A program made the position numbers and the translations under genes. DNA of 64,000 nucleotides from Tillandsia leiboldiana (taxonomy: Eukaryota > Streptophyta > Magnoliopsida > Poales > Bromeliaceae). Under the pieces are notes generated by a model. The model worked only from the letters and a program-made list of their open reading frames with translations, was not told the origin of the DNA and searched no databases. This document shows, one piece after another, positions 10,422 to 20,427 of this stretch. Position 1 is the first letter of the stretch, and each line of letters opens with the position of its first letter. Location of the stretch: assembly GCA_029204045.2 (NCBI GenBank), contig CM055062.1:3428048-3492047 (forward strand), read 5' to 3'.

Positions 10422-12801
10422 CTAAGTCAAACTTTTTAACCAACTCCATTGCATACTTGGATTGACACAAGTGAATACCTTCATCATTTTGTTTAATTTG
10501 CAATCCAAAAAAAAAGTCAATTCGCCCATCATGGACATCTCAAATTCGCTTTCCATGGTCTCCGCGAATTTAGAAGCATCATTATCTCTTGTTGCGCCAA
10601 ATACAATGTCATCGACATAGATTTGTGCTACAATGAAATTGTTTTGATAATGCTTCACAAAGAGAGTCCTGTCAGCTCCCCCTCGAGTATAGCCCTTCTC
10701 CAAAAGGTGTTTTGTCAACCTTTCGTACCATGCTCGCGGTGCTTGTTCCAGACCGTAAAGAGCCTTTTTCAAACAAAAAACATGGTTAGGTTGTTTATGG
10801 TCTACAAAACCTTTCGGTTGAGCCACATAAACTTCCTCATTTAAAAACCCATTTAGAAACGCGCTCTTAACGTCCATTTGAAATAATTTGATTTTAAAAT
10901 GACAAGCAATAGCAAATAGTATACGAATGGACTCGAGTCTAGCTACAGGGGCGAAAGTTTCATCAAAGTCTATACCTTCTACTTGAGAGTAGCCTTGAGC
11001 AACTAATCGTGCCTTGTTCCTGATGATAGTACCATCCTCATTTTTCTTATTCTTGAAAATCCATTTGGTACCTATCACATTGTGTTGCTTCGAAGGCTTC
11101 GTTAATTCCCAGACTTTGTTTCGCTCAAATTGATGGAGCTCTTCCTGCATTGCTTTAATCCAGTAGTCATCCTGAAGAGCTTCATCTATGTTCTTTGGTT
11201 CGATTAAAGATACGTAGCAAGCGAATCCACAAACCAACTGCCTCCGAGTTCTAACTCCTTCTTGTGGATCTCCAATAATATTCGATTCCGGATGATCCTT
11301 GGAGATTCGTAACATTTGAGGTAACGGAGTACTCGGAGGTACATGAGACGATTCCTGCACATCAGATAAACTTGAAGAACCATTAGATGCATCATTAATA
11401 TTGGAAGTATTATCATGAGAAGATGCAATGGCAGGTGTATCATCATCTAGAGAGATATCGAGGGTAGATTTTTCAGATGCAAAGTGAAAAGCTTCATCTA
11501 CTTTAACATTTATAGATTCTACAATCGTCTTAGATTCCAAGTTAAATACCCGATATACTCTACTGTTTGTAGAATAACCCAAGAAAATCCCTTCGTCACT
11601 TCGAGAGTCAAATTTTCCAAGATTTTCGCGGTCACGAAAAACATAACACCGACTCCCAAAGATACGAAAATATTTGATGTTGGGTTTTTCTACCACACCA
11701 TAGTTCATATGGTGTATTTAACGTTCCTCGGGCGCAAATAAACTCGATTAATTACATAGATTGCAGCGTTCACAGCTTCAACCCAAAAATGTAGCGGTAA
11801 ATTCCGGCTGTGAAGTATAACACGTGTGATCTCTTGAACAACCCTGTTTTTGCGCTCGACAACACCATTCTGTTGAGGTGTATAGGGTGCTGAGAATTCA
11901 TACTTAATACCGTTTGAAGTGCAAAAGTCAATGAATTTAGAGTTAACGAATTCTCCACCTCTATCACTTCTAACACGAATGATCTTTTCATTCTTTTCAG
12001 TCATAATACGATGGCAAATCTCGTGAAAAGAATCAAAAGTATCAGCTTTCTCCTTTAAAAATGCTACCCAAGAATATCTAGAGAAATCATCAACCAATAA
12101 GAAAATATACCATTTACCTCCCAAAGATGGTTGACGGGTTGGCCCCATTAAATCCATGTGTAAAAGTTTCAAAGGCCGTTTTGTACCAACGTGGTTCAAG
12201 TTCTTGTGTGCAGTCCTGGACTGTTTTCCCTTTTGGCAACCACCACACACAATGATTTGTTTAAGCAAAAGTTTTGGAACCCCCTTGACCACGTCCTTGT
12301 TTGAAATTCTAGCAAGTTCCTTAAAATTTATGTGACCTAGCCTTTCATGCCAAAGTGTTTCATTATTCAAAGAGGCTAAGTTACAATTTTCAGAAGTTTT
12401 ACTAGGAACAACATAACAATTGTTTTCAGATCTAACCCCCTTTAAAAAGAATACATGGTCCTTATCAGTTACAATACATTCAACAGATGAAAAGTTAACT
12501 GAAAAACCATTGTCGCAAGTTGACCTATGCTAATGAGGTTAGTCTTAAGGCCTTCTACATATAACACATTATTTAGAACCGGGCCATCTAGAATAGCTAC
12601 TGTTCCTTTTCCAACAATTTTGGAAGATCGACCGTCTCCGAAAACAACGAGTCCTCCGGAGATTTTCTCAAAGTTTTGAAAACTATTTTTCTCACCGGTC
12701 ATGTGACGGGAACATCCGCTATCCAGATACCAAGACGAATTATCATATGCATGCAAGGAAACATTAGTAACAAGACAAGGGTAAATTTCACCTTTGCGCA
12801 C
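10422..12801 (-). pseudogene. Sirevirus A pol: protease, integrase and RT, frameshifted
   Basis: Three overlapping frames together cover protease (SWYLDSGCSRHMTG), integrase (zinc-binding HERLGHINF with CGGCQKGK, then acidic residues at HMDLMGP, RSDRGGEF and NGVVERKN) and RT (QMDVKSAFLNG, IYVDDIVFGAT). Frames change near 12516, 11690 and 11705, each time by one base relative to copy B. Substitutions between the copies are almost absent. I take these breaks as consensus errors; the shared RT frameshift at 10507-10515 is probably real. Confidence 0.8.
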
Positions 12802-14793
12802 CCAAACCTTTTTGGAATGCCGTCGGTAATGGTCGTGAGGTTATTCTCCTAGGTGAAGGCGTCTTGTCAGATCGATCTGCTGCTCCTTGATGATGTCGTC
12901 TTGCGCGGTGGAACTACCAAGGCTCTTTTCATTTGAAAAGTTTTGCTTTGATTTCCGGGGAGGCGCCTTTTTGGTAGTCGTTGCAAGAAGTGCTTGAGTT
13001 GAGCGTTTGGCTCCCATCTTGCAATTTCTCCTTATGTGCCCTAAAATACCACAACGAAAACATACCTTAGATCCTTGACGATCCCGAGGAGGATGAAGTA
13101 GGCTTGTTGTCGTTGCTTGTCGTTAGTTCCGATGTCGGAGGAGGAGATACCGACTGGGGCACAAATACTGTCCCACTCGAACTTGGACTGTTTTCAGTTC
13201 GAGTGTACCCGAGGCCGAACCGATTTGTTTGACCAAGACCAAGAAGCTTATCCAACTTACTCCTTCCAGAAGAAAAACGCTACAAGTCATCCTTGAGTTG
13301 GAGAATGGTCTCTGTCATTTCCAATTTTTCCTGTCGGGCCTCGCCGTAGAGCTTCAAGAAGTAATTCGCTTTGTTCACCATATCCATATAATTCTTCTCG
13401 AGTTGCTCATTGGACTCTTGAAGGGAAACATTTGCTTTTATCAGATTATCCCTTTCCACTTCAAGATCGGTCCGAGAGAGAAGTTACCCTTTTTACTTCT
13501 TCTTCGAGATCCTGCAATCTCCCTCTCAACCCCTTGTTTTGTTTAGCCGGTTTCTTTGAATCCTTCAAAGTCTGTGGTAGGCTAAAACAAAAACTTCACC
13601 TTCCGAATTATCCGATTCGTTGTCCGTTGCAGTCTTTTCAACAGTGGAGTTGGACATGACTCGGATATACTTGCCATTAAGCACATGAATGGTGAAGATG
13701 TGGACGCGTGGAATGTCGTGGTGCTCTTTTCTTCATCACTTGAAGACGACTCATTTGACATTGAGTTGTCATCCCAAGTGACGACTTGCATCACCTTCTT
13801 CTTTGCCGGATACTTGTTGGGACACTCCGTTGCAATGTGGCCGTAGCCTCGACATTTGAAACATTGTAGTTGTCCCTCTGAACTTTTCTTATCCTTTGAG
13901 AAGTTCTCTTGCTTTCTTGACTTGTAACTTGATGTACCCTTGCCTTTCTTCGACTTTCCGAAGGATGGAGATTTACTTGAATTACCCCTTCGAAAGTTGC
14001 GGCGAAACTTCCTTGTCAAGAGAGCGAGTTGCTTCTCAAAGTCCTCCATAGAAAGGTTCTCGTCATCGTCTGAGGATGATGTAATCCGCGTCTTCTTCCT
14101 TAGTTGTTTTCAACGCATAACCTGAAGACTTAGAAGAGGATGCTTTTCCAGAAGAATTGTTAGTAGAAAATGTCATTTCATATGTTTGTAATGAACCAAC
14201 TAATTCTTCTACACGCATTTCGTCCGGGTGTTTAATAGTTCAATGGCTGTAACCTTTGGGCGAAATCGTTCAGGAAGAGTTCTTAATATCTTTCTTACAA
14301 TTTTAAATTCTGGAATCTTCTCTCCCAAGTTAGCACATGAGTTTACGATATCTTGCAATCGTGTGTAATAGTCTGTGAAAGATTCATTTTCTGCCATAAA
14401 AATGGAGTCAAGTCTGCTCATAAGCATTTGCAGTTTCTGAATCTTCACGAGGTTAGTTTCCTCATGTGTAACCTGAAGAACATCCCAGATTTCTTTCGCA
14501 GTCTCACATGCCGAGAGCCGAGAGAATTCAGTTTGAGATAAGGCATTAAAAATAGCATTAATTCCCTTGCCATTGTAAGAAGATGAATCTAACTCTTCCT
14601 TGGTCCATTTCGACCTAGGTTTGATGGTGCGAACATCACCAATAATTTCAGTTGGATTAGACCATCCTAATTCAATTGATTGCCACACCCGTTCGTCGAT
14701 GGAAATTAAAAAGGCTTTCATCCGTACTTTCCAATACGCATAATTTGTTCCATCGAAGAATGGGGGTCTGTTGATGTTTCCACCTTCAACCAT
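12802..14793 (-). pseudogene. Sirevirus A gag, frameshifted
   Basis: The start codon at 14793 follows the primer site by 20 bases. Recognisable parts are the copia gag core (MVEGGNINRPPFFDGTNY onwards), the first zinc knuckle (CFKCRGYGHIATEC near 13860), the coiled-coil stretch, an in-frame TAG before the RFSSGRSKLDK motif, and the second knuckle (near 13060). At least six single-base indels relative to copy B split it into pieces. See copy B for the readable version. Confidence 0.8.
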
Positions 14794-14812
14794 TGTTTAC
14801 AACCCTATTCCC

Positions 14813-14824
14813 TCTCTGATACCA
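14813..14824 (-). promoter_or_regulatory. Primer binding site, Sirevirus A
   Basis: The minus strand reads TGGTATCAGAGA, complementary to the 3' end of initiator methionine tRNA. It lies 2 bases inside the 5' LTR. Confidence 0.9.
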
Positions 14825-14826
14825 CT

Positions 14827-16220
14827 TGTTGGGTTATATGTAATATAGATCTAAATAGGAGAAAAAACACCTAGAGGGGGGTGAATAGGTGTAAATAATA
14901 AACACTCAAAAAATCATTGCGCAATAAAACCCAATGCGGAAAATAAATGAACACGCAAGATTTTTACGTGGAAAAACTCCAAGCCGGAGTAAAAAACCAC
15001 GGGACCGATAACACGGTGAAATCCACTAGAATTAAAACACGTACAAGGGATTTAACGTACTCACAGACGACTCAACCTTTTACCATACGCTCCTAGTTGA
15101 TCTTCTCCGCTCGTTCCGCAACGCGTCTCGAATCCACGATCTGCGTCCAACGCCGATCACGGCGTCCAACGTCGAGTCCACGACGTCTGACCGAATCCAC
15201 GGTCTTACCCCAGTAGCACGCTTCGAATCCACGAACGTACCTCGCTCCGAATCCACGAGAGACGCGGTTGAACCTTGAATCCACAAGGACACGCGAGTCC
15301 ACACGCGATTTGGGGAAACTGTTTTTTTTTGGGTGGTGATGATTCCCCGAATACTTAGATTAGAAATAGATCGGAAATACCATCTAAGTATTCATTGATT
15401 TGATTCTACTCAAAATCTGAGTATGCAAAACTAAATCAAATCAATCAATTATAGATGAAGAAACATAGAATTAAATCTAGTATTTCTTTTCTTTCTATAT
15501 TTGGATCTTAGGCCGTCTAAGATGATATTTGATTATGACGGCTATTTTCCTTACCCCTAGAAAAGAAACATAGGGTCTATTTATAGGTTAGAAACCCCTA
15601 GGAAGGAGGATAAGAATAAAAACCTACCATTTCTGGAAATTTTTACGGACGGCGATTCGGATCGGATTTTCGGCGATCCGGATTGCAGTAACAAGAAAGA
15701 CGGGTTTCCATGAAAACAATAGTTCGGGATCGGATCGAAATGGCTGATCCGGATCGGATCAGTTCAGTTTCACAAAAACATCAAGTTCGGGATCCGGATT
15801 GCAATCCTGATCCGGATCGTGCAAGGTAAAAGGTTAACCTGTGTTCGGGATCCGGATTGCAAATACGATCCGGATGTGCAAGTAAAAAGGTAAAACTAGT
15901 GTTCGGGATCCGGATCATGAGAATGGTGGATCCGGATTGAACCAGGTATGAACGAACACCTTCGGGATCCGGATTGGAACTGTCTGATCCGGATCCTGAA
16001 CATGTCCCATGTCCAGTTTTTGATTTTTATGCAATGAAAAATTCTTCCAGGTGTTTCTACACTACAAGAAGTATTCGGATCACCAAAAATCTTTAGTTAA
16101 ACATCTTGATCCTTTTGAATTCTTCTTTCTTGAGATTGAGTTAAATGATCCAACTTCTTCACCTTCAATCTTCAAGACTTGAACCTTTCACGAAATTACG
16201 CCAACTCAAATTCCGTAACA
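14827..16220 (-). repeat. Sirevirus A 5' LTR (contig 1 version)
   Basis: The limits are the same as in the 3' LTR (TGTTACGG to AACCCAACA), and aagaa follows at 16221. It carries two copies of the 60-bp unit (about 15785-15900). Many single-base indels distinguish it from 24747-26148, which appears to be the same LTR read from the next contig. Confidence 0.9.
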
Positions 16221-17469
16221 AAGAACAATCCATATAATCTTTAAAGCAAAGGTTACAAGAAAAAAACATAATAATAAACATCTACTACAGGTAATGCAAC
16301 AAATTAAATCCTAAGCACGTTATAAAACAACTGGAAATAACAGAAAATGTTTCTGGCACGGGATGGTACTAACGCAGTGTCCTCACAAATCGTCCCGATG
16401 CCTACTACCCGACCGACCTACAAACGTCACCCCGGGTGTGAGACGCAATGTGTATCTCAGTGGGTGTAAGTAGCAAGCAAATAGGCATAATAAAATGCAG
16501 GATTAAGCAGGTAGGGAAAGAACAGATATTTTAGCAGTATGAAAGCCGGTATATGACGACAGGTATGAAAGCCATTGTGAATGGATACTAAAACCAACTG
16601 TAAAACTGCATCACAATAAGCGGTATATGGAACATATGCCTGTTGAAGTCATAGGATCTCAGGCTAGTGCCCAAAACCAAATTGACATGAACCCCACCGG
16701 AATATCAAAGGGGCTCAATATCGCCCCGAACCACAGGTTGCAGCTAGATAAATGGGCTCACGGGTCGCTCAGGACCACTCTACCGGGTAAAGAACACCCT
16801 GTGGGGGATCATCCCACGCGTGTACGGAAGCTGTCCAACGGTGCATGGCGATCTCAAAGTCAATTGCTCAAGTCACGGTAAGGAGGACCGGAACTACGGC
16901 AACCAGCCGGGAACCCCCAATCGGGATCAAGGTATATCAGGTGTATCATAACTAGTCGGGATAACAAGATCCACATAACCCACCATTATGCTAATGTAAA
17001 ACCTGTAAATATTGACATATATAGTCTACGTAGGGTGATACTATAACAACAGAGGTCTAGGAGTTCTAAAACACACTGAGCATGGCAGGAGGTGAGTAAG
17101 AACCAATAAAAACCCTACTATACTAAGCGGGGCAAGTACAATGAATAGATAAGAATCAAACAGTCAAAAAACATAAGTAGGTCTCACGGCACCAATGGGA
17201 CCAGTAAAACACTTGGGGACCCAGGTTACACTTACGTACCCAGATCGGCCAGTACCATTCAACACGGCGGTTCATGAGATCCGATGGGATGAAAGGCGAT
17301 GGCGACTCCCGATATCGCTGCCGACTAACGAGGCAGGGCTCCTGAAGGCTCGGGACTGAATCTAATTCATCAATCAATAAAAACAACACGCATACCACAA
17401 TCCCCAAACAAAACAGTATAATACACCTAGACATCAAGGTCTCGGAATCCGCCGGATTTTGGTAATCCG
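16221..17469 (-). repeat. Y2 LTR continuation at the end of contig 1
   Basis: After the target repeat aagaa the sequence resumes the Y2 LTR and matches 26149-27408 base for base apart from frequent 1-2 bp indels. It ends at ggtaatccg, which is 27400-27408 in the other copy. No gene is present. The indel load suggests an unpolished contig end. Confidence 0.8.
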
Positions 17470-17569
17470 NNNNNNNNNNNNNNNNNNNNNNNNNNNNNNN
17501 NNNNNNNNNNNNNNNNNNNNNNNNNNNNNNNNNNNNNNNNNNNNNNNNNNNNNNNNNNNNNNNNNNNNN
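17470..17569. other. Assembly gap (100 N)
   Basis: Exactly 100 N, the usual placeholder for a gap of unknown size. The left side equals 27408 and the right side equals 7614 of the same locus, so the two contigs overlap by about 9.84 kb rather than being separated. Confidence 0.98.
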
Positions 17570-18064
17570 TTTGAGCAAGACAACTGGTCAAACAAAATCC
17601 CGAAGACTGCGATCGTTCCTCATTGTTTTGACATTGACCGTCTCTCGCCAATGCATTCCCTCTTCTCAAAATCCTTGATTACTTGCGGACTGATGAAATC
17701 TTGTGGAGGAGCTGTCTAGCAACTGTTGCCCATGGAAATTCCTGGAGCACTGCCTCTTTTCTCTTTAGCAACGGTTTGTCGTCGGGTCCCACTGGATTTG
17801 GATCCATAGGGCGTGGCCTTTTTCAGCTGCAGTAGGCGTGGAAGCTTTGATGTTCGCAGCTTTTTTTCCTTTCGAGCAATGTGCTGTTGCTCGATCACTT
17901 GAAAGCTCATCCCATCGATCGTTCCGTTTCAGATCCTGTATCGGATCATCTTAGTTTTCTTCGCTTTCTAGCTTCTTAGCTTGCCAGTGTCCTTGACATG
18001 AACCATGGCAGCAAGTAGGAAAAATAATCCATGTGATCACCATTTTTGAGATCGCTAGTGAAAA
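17570..18064 (-). pseudogene. Third-ORF N-terminal part, copy B (degraded by indels)
   Basis: This corresponds to 7614-8110 of copy A (roughly residues 1-163). Numerous 1-3 bp indels and several substitutions break the frame within 500 bp of the contig start. The ATG region and the acceptor TCTTCACAG just upstream are still recognisable near 18060-18085. Confidence 0.75.
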
Positions 18065-18569
18065 ATGTATCCTGTGAAGACCACTCAAGACACATGAAAA
18101 ATTTTTATTTTCAAAAATTAGAAAATTGTACCCAAACCATCATAATCATGTAGAAGACTAAGAATCAAATTAGTTTTGCAAAAGGAATTAAAACTAGATC
18201 ATTGCATGATTTTGGAAAATTCCCATATTATATGCCCTAAAACCGAATTTTGAAATCGAAGCCCAAAAATTCGTTAATCAGGAGAATACCTAGCATATAT
18301 CAAAACTAATCTACCCAGAGTTCTTATTTCAAAAGAATTTGACCAAAAACCATTCACAAACGAAAGTCGAAAAATCTCATCACGTTTTGAGAAATAGAGA
18401 AAACCTGTGAAAAACGAGATTTTGATCAATAAACTTACTTGAGTCGAAGAACTTGAGTTTGGAAAGCTCCAAGTGGCATGAATTCTAGAGAGAGAAGCTC
18501 TAGAGACTTGAGAACAAAAGATTAAGGTAAAGAAATCAAAACCCCTTGTTCTTATTAAAACCCTAGCCG

Positions 18570-18667
18570 TGATTCCGGATCGGATCCGGAGATTCCGATC
18601 GGATCGGCTACCCAGGAAGAAGCATGCGTTCGGGATCCGGAATCACTTATACCCGATCCGGATCAGG
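18570..18667 (-). promoter_or_regulatory. Internal GATCCGGATC-type cluster, copy B
   Basis: This is the counterpart of 8645-8740, with indels in the decamers except at the last site (gatccggatc near 18655-18664). The region from there to 19597 is the pol/third-ORF spacer and matches 8740-9673 almost perfectly. Confidence 0.45.
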
Positions 18668-19597
18668 TGCAACTTTTTCTTCAGAAAGATTTAGAAAAAA
18701 ATCCATAAAATCCAGAAAAAGTATGTAAGCATTTTAGCACATCAACTTTAAACAAAAATCATCGTTTCATGTCAAGAGAAATAAATTATGTTAAATCTAT
18801 CAATAACATTCAAATAATGACATGACAATTTACAGAAATTAAAACTTTTAAAGTTGATCAAGTTCAAACACATCCATCATGATCTTATGAGTACGGCGTT
18901 TATCAAATCATCAATTTGGTAAAGAAAATGAAATACCAAGATCAATAGATGTTTGAAATCCCAAATAAGTTAGATAATGTATTTAGACAATCTGTTGACG
19001 GAGTGGCTCTTTGAGCATCTTTCCTTAAAATCCCACTTTATACCAACCTTGAAATTTGACAGAGTCAAGTATCTCAATATGCATTTTACTTAATCAAAAA
19101 TTGAACAACCATGCTTGGTATACATGTGGTAGCTGCACACAGTACTCGGACGACCGATGTGGTAGCTCTTTCCTCCATGTGGTGGTAGTTTTCACACTCC
19201 TCATTGGGATGTAACTCTTTCCACATCTTTTGAGCATTTTACTTTTCTTTGACTCCCCCTCAATTGGCTATCAATTATTTAATATATAAGGTATTCAACC
19301 AAGGATTGATCTCGAATTCATACTCAACTAAATAGTCAAATAAGATAAAAACAATACCAAAAGATCATTGAGAGAGAAATTGACTTTGATCAATTAAAAA
19401 TGGTTTAATTTAAATAAATGATCAATGCATCAACTGAATTATTATGATATCCAAAGCATAATAAATTTCTAATTATATGAAAGGATGCAAGTAAAGTCAA
19501 TAATACACATGCTCAATTAATGTACTATGTATAAACATAGATAAAGAACAAAACACAAAAACAAAACCTAACCTAAGCAAAAGTTTCAAAAAGAAGT

Positions 19598-20427
19598 TTA
19601 TTTCAAGGAAAGCATTCCAATTGCTTTACGCAAATGAATAAAACGTTTTTGATCCAAAGGTTTTGTTAAAATGTCAGCTAATTGATCCTCAGTTGAAATA
19701 TATGAAAGTTGAAGAGTATTTGATTCAACTAGCTCTCTAAGAAAATGATATCTAAGCTCAATATGTTTTGTTCTAGAGTGCAACACAGGGTTTTTAGAAA
19801 TGTTAATTGCACTTGTGTTGTCACAAAGAATTGTTACCGAAGATGCTGAAATCCGGAAGTCGCTCAACACACTTTTCATCCAAATAAGTTGAGTTGAACA
19901 ACTACCCGCTGAAATGTATTCCGCTTCGGCAGTCGAGAGTGCTATGCAATTCTGCTTTTTACTGTGCCATGCAACAAGGCAATGGCCAAGATAGAAGCAT
20001 GCACCACTCGTGCTTTTCCGATCATCCACTGATCCTGCCCAATCGGCATCTGAGTATCCAACAATATCCAAACTAGTTCCCATAGGATACCAAATTCCGA
20101 AATTAATTGATCCTTTGATGTACCGGATGATCCTTTTCACCGCTTTCAGGTGAACCTCCTTTGGTGCTGATTGATATCTTGCGCAAATCCCAACACTAAA
20201 GGATATATCCGGGCGACTAGCCGTGAGGTAAGTAGACTTCCAATCATACTTCGATACAGTTTCTCGTCTACATTCTCACTATGTGATTCACTTCCAAGTC
20301 CCTTGTGGCTAGTTCCCATTGGAGTCGGAAAATCCTTCAAATTTTCTAAGTCAAACTTTTTAACCAACTCCATTGCATACTTGGATTGACACAAGTGAAT
20401 ACCTTCATCATTTTGTTTAATTTGCAA
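19598..20427 (-). pseudogene. Sirevirus B RT C-terminus and RNase H, split by one frameshift
   Basis: Two frames (20427-20146 and 20140-19598) together match the 240-residue RNase H segment of copy A and the RT thumb before it. The break lies near 20230, where this copy has one A fewer in cgtgaggtaa. The motifs YSDADWAG, STAEAEYI, LCDNTSAI and DILTKPL are present. Because copy A is open here, the break is probably a consensus error. Confidence 0.8.

Larger units (their letters stand above)
4588..16220 (-). mobile_element. Sirevirus-type Ty1/copia retrotransposon, copy A (full length)
   Basis: Complete element on the minus strand: 5' LTR 14827-16220, primer site 14813-14824, gag and pol 14793-9674, third ORF 8103-6640, polypurine tract 5929-5940 and 3' LTR 4588-5928. 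The 5-bp repeats aagaa at 4583-4587 and 16221-16225 are a perfect target-site duplication. Assignment to the Sirevirus (SIRE/Maximus) lineage rests on the extended coiled-coil gag, the pol motif set (YVDDIVFGAT, EFEMSMMGEL) and an extra ORF between pol and the 3' LTR. The two LTRs differ mainly by a 60-bp tandem repeat, so the insertion is young. Most frame breaks in gag-pol of this copy are 1-bp indels absent from copy B and are probably consensus errors near the contig end. Confidence 0.9.
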
